Source: Clostridia bacterium (lineage in GTDB: Bacteria > Bacillota > Clostridia > Oscillospirales > Acutalibacteraceae). From it: 50,285 bases of DNA. The stretch lies in contig JAGAKX010000048.1 of assembly GCA_017625435.1 (NCBI GenBank), forward strand, positions 1-50,285, written 5' to 3'. Positions 1 to 5,881 of this stretch are shown here, piece after piece. Position 1 is the stretch's first letter, and every line of letters begins with the position of its first letter. The position numbers and the translations under genes are program-made. The notes beneath the pieces were generated by a model that was not told the origin of the DNA, did not search any database, and saw only the letters and a program-made list of their open reading frames with translations.

Positions 1-130
1 AACTGTCTGACTCTGTGGCAGTCACCTTTTGGGTGAATTGAATACTCGCTCCTTTCCATAGTGTATTGTGGACTAAATCATCATACTCACCCGAAATTGT
101 TATGGGGCTTTCCGACTGAGTCCTATTATA
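1..130 (-). other. Unexplained sequence replacing the 3' end of spoVAC; possible mobile-element end
   Basis: On the minus strand the SpoVAC reading frame loses family resemblance after about position 140 and stops at 100. The DNA beyond it does not resume the SpoVAC frame in any register I translated. It holds a TATAAT hexamer (minus strand, about 125-130) and, further on, an ATG at 59 opening a short frame (MERSEYSIHPKGDCHRV...) that runs off the window edge. No ribosome binding site precedes that ATG, and I do not recognise the peptide. This could be the end of an inserted element, a rearrangement, or an assembly junction. The sequence alone does not decide between them. Confidence 0.3.
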
Positions 131-471
131 TCACGCTCATCTGTGGAATATTCAATAGCAGGCGAACAGACCGAATTTGCAAAACCGCTTATGGGCACGG
201 CAAGACCTGCACCTGCAATCTTAGCAATTTTGTCATAAACACCGATTCCGGTAAGAATTGCAGTAAAAACAATAACAGTTATTGAAACTGCCGTTCTTGC
301 AACTTTTTCATCTGTAAGAAGACCAGAGTAAAGATTAAACAGCACTTCGCCCGAAATACACATAAATCCCCCGAAAAGAAATGCCGACAGGCAATCCTTC
401 AATATGGGAGATTTCGGTGTAAGCCTTTTCACTTTTTCAGTATATTCCTTATCGGGAACAGCTTTTTTCAT
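100..471 (-). CDS. spoVAC: Stage V sporulation protein AC (SpoVAC), C-terminally truncated
   Basis: This is a homologue of SpoVAC, an inner-membrane subunit of the SpoVA channel that moves calcium-dipicolinate into the forespore and out during germination. The predicted 123 residues begin MKKAVPDKEYTEKVKRLTPK. They contain hydrophobic segments at about 29-48 and 58-80, followed by the family signature GAGLAVPISGFANSV. SpoVAC proteins are usually about 140-150 residues. Here similarity ends after SPAIEYSTD, the last dozen residues (ERDIIGLSRKAP) look foreign, and the final membrane helix is missing. The start at 471 has GAAAGGG nine bases upstream; a longer open frame upstream runs into rpsR and is not credible. 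spoVAC normally sits in a spoVA operon, and no spoVAD or spoVAE follows before the edge. The product is probably non-functional as it stands, unless the gene is rejoined by excision of an element. Confidence 0.75.
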   Translation of the reverse strand: MKKAVPDKEYTEKVKRLTPKSPILKDCLSAFLFGGFMCISGEVLFNLYSGLLTDEKVARTAVSITVIVFTAILTGIGVYDKIAKIAGAGLAVPISGFANSVCSPAIEYSTDERDIIGLSRKAP

Positions 472-479
472 AAAAACAC

Positions 480-510
480 GCCCTTTCACGGATATTTTTC
501 GTAAAAGGGC
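480..510 (-). promoter_or_regulatory. Hairpin covering the spoVAC ribosome binding site
   Basis: Arms 480-490 and 500-510 form an 11-bp stem (one G-U pair) with a 9-nt loop. The 3' arm on the minus strand contains the GAAAGGG ribosome binding site of spoVAC. The hairpin is followed by GTGTTTTT, so it could act as a second terminator for the rpsR operon, as an RBS-masking structure, or both. Confidence 0.4.
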
Positions 511-521
511 AAAATTTATGC

Positions 522-550
522 AAAAAAAAATCCGCATCATAAAGATGCGG
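522..550 (-). terminator. Rho-independent terminator of the rpsF-ssb-rpsR operon
   Basis: On the minus strand, just after the rpsR stop codon, CCGCATC and GATGCGG form a 7-bp stem around a 5-nt loop, followed by a run of nine T residues. The position and form are typical of an intrinsic terminator. Confidence 0.85.
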
Positions 551-560
551 AAAAAACTGA

Positions 561-818
561 TTAGTCGCTGATATAAGCAATAAGAGCAAGGTGACGGGCA
601 CGCTTGATAGCTACTGTGAGCTCTCTCTGGTGAGCAGCGCATGTGCCTGTAACTCTGCGGGGTAAAATCTTTGATCTTTCAGACATAAAACGACGAAGCT
701 TCTGGCTGTCCTTGTAGTCGATAAAATCAGATTTTTCTACACAGAAAGTACAAACCTTCTTACGGCTCTTTCTGTTCATGGGGCGACCGCCTTTGTTATC
801 TTTCTTTTCAAAAGCCAT
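561..818 (-). CDS. rpsR: 30S ribosomal protein bS18
   Basis: This 85-residue protein matches bS18 throughout, including KKVCTFC near the N-terminus, [20 protein letters not shown] in the middle and the basic C-terminal half. bS18 binds 16S rRNA as a heterodimer with bS6 in the platform of the small subunit. Residues C23, C26, C60 and H63 form the CxxC...CxxH pattern of the zinc-ribbon form of S18. It is the third gene of rpsF-ssb-rpsR, 33 bases after ssb, with AAGGAGG about 8-10 bases before the ATG. A clear terminator follows. The length is normal and nothing looks broken. Confidence 0.97.
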   Translation of the reverse strand: MAFEKKDNKGGRPMNRKSRKKVCTFCVEKSDFIDYKDSQKLRRFMSERSKILPRRVTGTCAAHQRELTVAIKRARHLALIAYISD

Positions 819-851
819 TACTAATATCCTCCTTAAAAAATCTTAAAGGAA

Positions 852-1277
852 TCAGAAGGGTAAATCGTCATCTTCCACAACAGATGCAAAATCATCCGCA
901 CTGCTGTTATTGTAAGATGAAGGACTTACAGAATCGTAATTGCCGGTACCTGATTCAGCCTTTGAACCGCAAAAGCTTACCTGGTCAGCAATTATTTCAT
1001 AAGCAACACGCTTATTTCCGTTCTTATCCTCATAACTGCGGCTCTGAAGTGAGCCCTGGACAGCAATCATAGAACCCTTGCGGAAATACTTCGATACAAA
1101 ATCAGCAGTCTGACGCCATGCAACAACGGGAATAAAATCAGTTTTTCTTTCTTCACCTGTTCTTGCATAACCACGGTCAACTGCAACAGTAAAAGATGTT
1201 ACAGATAAGCCTGAGCTTGTGGAACGAAGTTCGGGGTCTGCAGTAAGTCTGCCCATAATAATGATTGAATTCAACAT
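852..1277 (-). CDS. ssb: Single-stranded DNA-binding protein
   Basis: SSB protects single-stranded DNA during replication, repair and recombination and recruits partner proteins through its C-terminal tip. The protein is 141 residues. An OB-fold spans roughly residues 1-105 (MLNSIIIMGRLTADPELR at the start; FIPVVAWRQTADFVSKYFRKG in the core). A flexible Ser/Asn-rich linker follows, then the acidic DDDLPF tip at the extreme C-terminus. It lies between rpsF and rpsR with only 12 bases to rpsF, the conserved bacterial arrangement. AAGGAGAT precedes the ATG. Confidence 0.97.
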   Translation of the reverse strand: MLNSIIIMGRLTADPELRSTSSGLSVTSFTVAVDRGYARTGEERKTDFIPVVAWRQTADFVSKYFRKGSMIAVQGSLQSRSYEDKNGNKRVAYEIIADQVSFCGSKAESGTGNYDSVSPSSYNNSSADDFASVVEDDDLPF

Positions 1278-1289
1278 ACTTTAATCTCC

Positions 1290-1568
1290 TTATCTTGCAA
1301 CAATAAGAGAACGAAGAACGCCGTCTGTGATGTTGAATACACGGTCAAGTTCAGCGGGGAAAGCTACGTCTGCGTCATATGTGTAGAGCACATAATAACC
1401 GTCTGTTTCGTAGTTGATGGGATAAGCAAGCTTACGAGTACCCCATTCATCTACAGCCTCCATTGTGCCGTTAGCTTCGATAAGAGCCTTGAACTTTTCA
1501 ACGAGCTCCTTAGCCTTTTCTTCACCGTTCTTAAGTGAGAATACTGCTACGGTTTCATACTTTGCCAT
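1290..1568 (-). CDS. rpsF: 30S ribosomal protein bS6
   Basis: bS6 (92 residues) partners bS18 on the 30S platform. It is recognised by the N-terminal YETVAVF strand, the central EWGTRKLAYPINYETDGYYV segment and the C-terminal region ending in LRSLIVAR. Its ATG has a strong AAGGAGGTG seven bases upstream. It is the first gene of its operon, directly behind a consensus sigma-A promoter and a leader of about 70 bases that can fold. The family is known to autoregulate through such leaders in several phyla. Confidence 0.96.
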   Translation of the reverse strand: MAKYETVAVFSLKNGEEKAKELVEKFKALIEANGTMEAVDEWGTRKLAYPINYETDGYYVLYTYDADVAFPAELDRVFNITDGVLRSLIVAR

Positions 1569-1637
1569 TTAGATGCACCTCCTTCTGGACATTGGCCCCT
1601 TTGTTTCGGGGCAAGGATAGTTGTAACTTTATACAAC
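1569..1637 (-). promoter_or_regulatory. Structured 5' leader of rpsF, candidate S6:S18 autoregulatory element
   Basis: The leader starts about seven bases after the -10 box. It contains an AGTTGT/ACAACT hairpin (1619-1638), then a GCCCC/GGGGC hairpin (1595-1612). TCCTT at 1613-1617 can also pair with AAGGA (1580-1584) of the rpsF ribosome binding site, enclosing the second hairpin and partly masking the site. S6:S18-binding leaders with a CCG-containing element are known upstream of rpsF. A CCCCG is present in the 5' arm and loop here, but I cannot confirm the published consensus by eye. Confidence 0.4.
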
Positions 1638-1643
1638 TGCGAT

Positions 1644-1672
1644 ATTATAACAGATAAAAAACTGCTTGTCAA
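1644..1672 (-). promoter_or_regulatory. Consensus sigma-A promoter of rpsF-ssb-rpsR
   Basis: On the minus strand a perfect TTGACA (1667-1672) and a perfect TATAAT (1644-1649) are separated by 17 bases. The -35 box lies inside the 3' arm of the terminator of the upstream metallophosphoesterase gene. Confidence 0.93.
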
Positions 1673-1703
1673 CAGCTTTTTTGTAAAAACCTGACAAGCA
1701 GTT
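1655..1703 (-). terminator. Terminator of the metallophosphoesterase operon, overlapping the rpsF promoter
   Basis: A perfect 12-bp inverted repeat has arms at 1692-1703 and 1660-1671 and a 20-nt loop. On the minus strand it is followed by a T run. It lies ten bases after the stop codon of the upstream gene. Its downstream arm includes the rpsF -35 box, so termination and initiation signals share sequence. Confidence 0.7.
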
Positions 1704-1713
1704 CTATTTTTAA

Positions 1714-2724
1714 TTATTTAAAGTAAACAGTTTCGTTGTGTTCGGGAACATATTTACCGAGATTGAAGTCTCTTGCGATAAATTCAACTCTGTCCTCATA
1801 AACTTCCATAATATAGCCCGTACCGGGTGCATTATATTCACCGTCAGCGTTCTTGGGACCGATGCCGGGAAGGTTTACAAGTGTAACGTTACCTTCTTTA
1901 TCTTCTGCCTTACCTGTTTTATGGATTGACCATTCCTCGCTGAAGCCCATATGAAGGTGACCTGTAATGAAAAATACGTTATTATACTTTTCCATTATCT
2001 CCTGAAGAGCATCACTCTGTGCACCGATTGTGCCGGCGTTGTTATCGGGAGAGTTCCAGGAATCCCATACCTGATGAGTCTGCTTGAGAGGCTGATGAAC
2101 TACTACAAAAGCGGGCTTGCCGTCTGCAGTTGCCTTTGCAAGCTCTGCATCGAACCAGGTAAGAGCTTCATCGGAAAAATAAGATTCCTCAAAAACAACC
2201 TTATCTGTGCCGAGAACAATAAACGTATAACCGTTTACCTCATAAGTATATGAAAGCTTTCCCTCTGCATAATACTGAGCCTTTTCTGAGAAATTCGTAT
2301 TTGCAGAAGCACAGAACTCATTGAAGGTGCTTACAACCTGAGAATAAGCTCTGAGTCTTACATCGTGATTACCAACTGTAAAAATGTGATTATCGACATT
2401 ATCAGCAACTGCAAGATAGTCGAGAAGAAGCTGATATTCAGCACCCTTACCGTTTTCGGTAACGTCACCTGCAACTACAAGAGCATCAAAATTGCCGTCC
2501 GCATTGGAAAGGTCAATAGCTGAGTTTTTTGAATACTGATGTCTCTTTGCATCATAGTCAGAAAGCTGTGTGTCACCCCAGAGAACTACTGACATTTCTG
2601 CATTTTCATTTACCTTTATGGGGTCATCTGTGCCGGGCTCGGGAATACCTGCACCAAAAAGCATAGTGAATGAAATAAACATCGTGAGAAGCTTATACAT
2701 AAATGCTGTGAAAACTGAACTCAT
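1714..2724 (-). CDS. Calcineurin-like metallophosphoesterase, probably membrane-associated or exported
   Basis: A 336-residue protein with the metallophosphoesterase signature spread along the chain: WGDTQ (D51, with Q where the first motif usually has H), GDVTE (86-90), GNHD (118-121), VVHQP (H210) and TGHLH (254-258). These bind the two-metal centre that hydrolyses phosphomono- or phosphodiesters. The substrate cannot be deduced. The N-terminus (about 5-26) is strongly hydrophobic but has few positive charges, so it may be an uncleaved anchor rather than a classical signal peptide. This segment resembles the C-terminal tail of the upstream hydrolase. It lies 33 bases after that gene, so the two are probably co-transcribed. 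AAAGGAG is 13 bases before the ATG, a rather long spacing. Confidence 0.85.
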   Translation of the reverse strand: MSSVFTAFMYKLLTMFISFTMLFGAGIPEPGTDDPIKVNENAEMSVVLWGDTQLSDYDAKRHQYSKNSAIDLSNADGNFDALVVAGDVTENGKGAEYQLLLDYLAVADNVDNHIFTVGNHDVRLRAYSQVVSTFNEFCASANTNFSEKAQYYAEGKLSYTYEVNGYTFIVLGTDKVVFEESYFSDEALTWFDAELAKATADGKPAFVVVHQPLKQTHQVWDSWNSPDNNAGTIGAQSDALQEIMEKYNNVFFITGHLHMGFSEEWSIHKTGKAEDKEGNVTLVNLPGIGPKNADGEYNAPGTGYIMEVYEDRVEFIARDFNLGKYVPEHNETVYFK

Positions 2725-2757
2725 AATTAATCTGTTTCTCCTTTGTGTTAAAAATTT

Positions 2758-4587
2758 TTAGATAAACCAAAATATTTCCGAGAAGCCCTTGCCTCCGAAA
2801 AAGAAGAGCATTACATCGCTCCAGAACTTGAGAAGCTTTGAAAGAAATGCCGTAAAGAAATCGGGCTCTTCTTCCTTTGCAGTTTCGCCGTATACTACTT
2901 TATCAACAGCCTTATTGAATCTGTCCTTTGCAGCATTGAATTCTTCAGTAGGCATATAAGTACTGTTGATGGCCTTCTCCACCTCACTCAGGGCATACTC
3001 GAACTCAGCGGCATCCTCAGGGGAAAGTCCTGAGGTATCATAGTCCTTCCAGAGGTTGTACTTATTGATAGTGCCTCTCGAGTCACGTGCATAGTTAAAC
3101 TGCGGGAAAGCGGGGTCAGAATAAACGTTTTCAAACGTTTCGTCTGTAAGGATTCTGATTGCAAGCCGCATAATAACGTCGTTACGTGCAGTCTGCTCAT
3201 GATTCTGATTTTTGAAATAGAACGTTGATTCACAAAGAATACCCGTGGAAGCATCAACAAGTCTTGCTTCGTCAATGTGATTATGTGAGGGGTCTGTGCA
3301 ATATGTATTTGCCTGCACATAATCATCGGGAAGAGACTTATTTACTGCAACGCTTGTTGCACCGAAGGATTCGGAATCGAGATGGATAATACCGTCTGCA
3401 TTTACGTCATCCCAGCAATCAACGATCTGGTACATTGTTACATTATAATCCACAATGTCGAAAAATTCAACACCTTTTTCTTTAAATTCAAGAATATATT
3501 TTCTTGAATTCACCTGAGCGTTGTAGTACCAATCGGTCTGTTCACGCACTATCGCATCCTCGGGATCGGAAAGATACATTTCACGGCAATCGGGATAATC
3601 CTTTGACGGAACAAGTGCCCAGAGCATTGTACTGTATTCAAGATAATCCTCAACAAGCACGTGCACCGCAGTATCTAAAATGTTATTAACATCCGCATTG
3701 GGTAAAATACGGAGAATAAGATTGATAAGGTATGCGAGCATTTCCTGATCTTCATCAAGAAGAGAGGGGAACATATAGCCGTAAAGGGCATCGTCATCAT
3801 CAAGAAGACCGTAGCGGTAGATATCACCGAGAACAGAAGCACCGTCTGCAGCGGGAACAACATAGCAGACACGGTTTACGTCTCCTGCAAAATCAAGACC
3901 GTTATCAATATAGTACTGCATAAGAGCATTCTCAACGGAACCGCCCTGGCTTATGGGAACAAGATTAACCTTATCGTGACCCGTTTCTGCCTTTGCAGTC
4001 TGAATAAGCTCATAAAGCTCCTGCACATTATCAATCATATTGCCCGTTGAATGATAAGAGAAGAAATAGAGGTGATCCATTCCCGCAATTTCTGTATAGA
4101 GATCAAGAGGAATCTGATCAAGTGCATACTCTCTCTGCTCTTCCGGAAGATTTGCAAGGCTTGTTGTGTATTTATCAGCCTTGATATTCTTTATCACTCT
4201 GCCGGTGTTATCGAGTGCAATGTTACTCAAAAGAGCATCGCCGAGCACCTTTGCAACAGCCTTCGCGCACTGTTCTTCATAGTCATTCTGAGCAATGAGA
4301 AGACTTCCGAGGGGCACAAGAGCCTCCCAAAGAGCCTCTTTAATGATATCATTAGTTGACATCATAAAGAACGGTGCAGAATAGGGCTCGCCTTCTTCAT
4401 TCAGCATTTCATTTCCGTTTTCGTCAAGGTAGCGGACCTTGGACTGGAAAATACCGGGAATTACAATTGAGGGACAGTGCTCACAGTCACAATTTCCGTC
4501 TGCTGCAGCAGCCATTACCGCAACAGATGAAAGAAGCATAAGAGCAGCCATCATTACAGCCGCAAGTTTCTTTAAATAATTTTTCAA
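2758..4587 (-). CDS. Secreted alpha/beta-hydrolase (lipase/esterase-like)
   Basis: A 609-residue exported protein. Residues 1-28 form a signal peptide (KK, then a long Ala/Leu/Met core). The mature part opens with a Cys-rich patch (CDCEHCP), then IVIPGIFQSK, resembling the first strand and oxyanion loop of lipases. LVPISQGGSVEN (S213 at the elbow, with P where G is usual) is the probable nucleophile motif. LYFFSYHSTGNMIDNVQEL resembles the lipase region before the nucleophile. The C-terminus carries a charged stretch and then a very hydrophobic, aromatic tail (about 577-609). Translation probably begins at TTG, with GGGAGG nine bases upstream; no better ATG fits. It heads a two-gene unit with the phosphoesterase behind its own promoter. 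The substrate is unknown; ester-lipid hydrolysis is inferred from fold motifs only. Confidence 0.7.
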   Translation of the reverse strand: MKNYLKKLAAVMMAALMLLSSVAVMAAAADGNCDCEHCPSIVIPGIFQSKVRYLDENGNEMLNEEGEPYSAPFFMMSTNDIIKEALWEALVPLGSLLIAQNDYEEQCAKAVAKVLGDALLSNIALDNTGRVIKNIKADKYTTSLANLPEEQREYALDQIPLDLYTEIAGMDHLYFFSYHSTGNMIDNVQELYELIQTAKAETGHDKVNLVPISQGGSVENALMQYYIDNGLDFAGDVNRVCYVVPAADGASVLGDIYRYGLLDDDDALYGYMFPSLLDEDQEMLAYLINLILRILPNADVNNILDTAVHVLVEDYLEYSTMLWALVPSKDYPDCREMYLSDPEDAIVREQTDWYYNAQVNSRKYILEFKEKGVEFFDIVDYNVTMYQIVDCWDDVNADGIIHLDSESFGATSVAVNKSLPDDYVQANTYCTDPSHNHIDEARLVDASTGILCESTFYFKNQNHEQTARNDVIMRLAIRILTDETFENVYSDPAFPQFNYARDSRGTINKYNLWKDYDTSGLSPEDAAEFEYALSEVEKAINSTYMPTEEFNAAKDRFNKAVDKVVYGETAKEEEPDFFTAFLSKLLKFWSDVMLFFFGGKGFSEIFWFI

Positions 4588-4614
4588 TTTTCTCAGCCTC
4601 CCTGTTTTTTACAT

Positions 4615-4643
4615 ATTATAGCACTTCACCTTTTCATTTGCAA
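4615..4643 (-). promoter_or_regulatory. Sigma-A promoter of the hydrolase-phosphoesterase operon
   Basis: On the minus strand TTGCAA (4638-4643) and TATAAT (4615-4620) are spaced by 17 bases, ending about 28 bases before the TTG start codon. Confidence 0.8.
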
Positions 4644-4681
4644 TTATATTCACAAAAAAAATATTTTTATCCGCAGAAAAC

Positions 4682-4710
4682 TTGTAATATCTCACATTAA
4701 TTGCTACAAT
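4682..4710 (+). promoter_or_regulatory. Sigma-A promoter of the beta-propeller gene at 4744
   Basis: TTGTAA (4682-4687) and TACAAT (4705-4710) are spaced by 17 bases, followed by AAGGAG at 4728-4733. It is divergent from the promoter at 4615-4643. Confidence 0.75.
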
Positions 4711-4743
4711 ACAGTAACAGAATAAACAAGGAGATTGAAAAAT

Positions 4744-5715
4744 ATGATAAAATCAGCAAAGAAGGAATTTATTTTTCAGAAAAATGAAAAAGCACCCAGC
4801 TGTCACGCTTCAACTGTTCTTCCCCTCAATGACGGTACGGTGCTTGCAGCCTGGTTCGGCGGCGCACACGAGGGTGACAACAGCGTTGAAATATGGGTCT
4901 CAAAAAGAGATCTTGAGGGCAACTGGTGCACGCCTGTATCCGTAAGCGAAGGAGACAGCATTGCCCATTGGAATCCTGTTCTCTATATGCAGGAAAGCGG
5001 AAGAATAATCCTCTACTACAAGCACGGAGAAACAATCCCCGGTTGGATAACAAGATATATAACAAGTGAAGATAACGGCAGCACCTGGAGCAGTCCCGAA
5101 ACTCTGGTCCCCGGAGACACCTCAGGCGGAAGGGGTCCCGTAAAAAACAAATGCCTTAAGCTGAAAAACGGCACCGTACTGGGTCCTGCTTCAACGGAAC
5201 AGAACAAAAAATGGATTCCCTTTATTGATATGTCCCTTGATGACGGCATTACCTGGCAGTTCAACGGCAATATGGAAAGGCCGAAACACAAGGGTGCTTT
5301 TGTAGGACTTATTCAGCCTACCTTATGGGAATCGGAAGGGGGCGTGCATTGTTTTATGCGTTCCGACAAAGGTGCAATATACCGCAGCGACTCTTACGAC
5401 AACGGACTCAACTGGTCAAAGCCGGCAAGAACAAGACTTCCAAACAACAATTCGGGAATTGACTGCGTTAAGGACGACTCCGGAAGACTGTGGCTCATAT
5501 ACAATCCCGTTGATGTAAACTGGGGTGTGCGCCATCCTCTGTCCCTTGCATTTTCAAAGGACAACGGAAAGCATTTCACAGAGGTCCTTGTTCCCGAGCC
5601 CGGAAACGGCGAATTCTCATATCCTGCAATCACCTGCAAGAATAATACGCTCTACGTTACATACACATACAAAAGAAAACAGATTGTGTTCTGGAAAATC
5701 GAGCTTGAAGACTGA
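4744..5715 (+). CDS. Sialidase-type beta-propeller (BNR repeat) protein, cytoplasmic
   Basis: A 323-residue protein of the BNR/exo-alpha-sialidase-like superfamily. Asp-box motifs of the S-x-D-x-G-x-T-W type recur (SEDNGSTW, SLDDGITW, SYDNGLNW, SKDNGKHF), marking successive blades. The N-terminal part has AAWFGGAHEGDNSVEIWVSK, typical of the BNR_2 branch, which contains uncharacterised hydrolases and lyases acting on glycans. No signal peptide is present, so it should act on imported oligosaccharides. The ATG at 4744 is ten bases after AAGGAG; a TTG at 4735 is only one base away from that site and is rejected. It has its own promoter and is followed 166 bases later by the acyl ligase, which also has its own promoter. 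True sialidase activity is uncertain, because I cannot place a full GH33 catalytic set. Confidence 0.75.
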   Translation: MIKSAKKEFIFQKNEKAPSCHASTVLPLNDGTVLAAWFGGAHEGDNSVEIWVSKRDLEGNWCTPVSVSEGDSIAHWNPVLYMQESGRIILYYKHGETIPGWITRYITSEDNGSTWSSPETLVPGDTSGGRGPVKNKCLKLKNGTVLGPASTEQNKKWIPFIDMSLDDGITWQFNGNMERPKHKGAFVGLIQPTLWESEGGVHCFMRSDKGAIYRSDSYDNGLNWSKPARTRLPNNNSGIDCVKDDSGRLWLIYNPVDVNWGVRHPLSLAFSKDNGKHFTEVLVPEPGNGEFSYPAITCKNNTLYVTYTYKRKQIVFWKIELED

Positions 5716-5818
5716 TATTTTTCAAATAATTCAAAACACTCTCTTAATAAACTGTATGCTATAAAACATTTTGTTTACTAAAAGTAGGGAAAGAAACACC
5801 GAGCAATCAGATTGTCTA

Positions 5819-5847
5819 TTGAATTGTGAACAAATTGTGAATATAAT
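5819..5847 (+). promoter_or_regulatory. Sigma-A promoter of the acyl ligase gene with repeated elements
   Basis: TTGAAT (5819-5824) and a perfect TATAAT (5842-5847) are spaced by 17 bases. The sequence AATTGTGAA occurs twice in tandem (5822-5830 and 5833-5841), covering the -35 box and the spacer. A short palindrome, ACCAT-A-ATGGT (5851-5861), lies at the expected transcription start. Both look like possible regulator sites. Confidence 0.75.
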
Positions 5848-5881
5848 TTAACCATAATGGTATTCAGGAGGACATACAGTT

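Noticed and set aside
471..642. Upstream extension of the spoVAC frame into rpsR
   Set aside because: The extension overlaps rpsR and its terminator and adds residues with no SpoVAC similarity; the ATG at 471 has a ribosome site.
5716..5818. Terminator after the beta-propeller gene at 4744
   Set aside because: No stem with a following T run is visible; transcription may continue into the acyl ligase.
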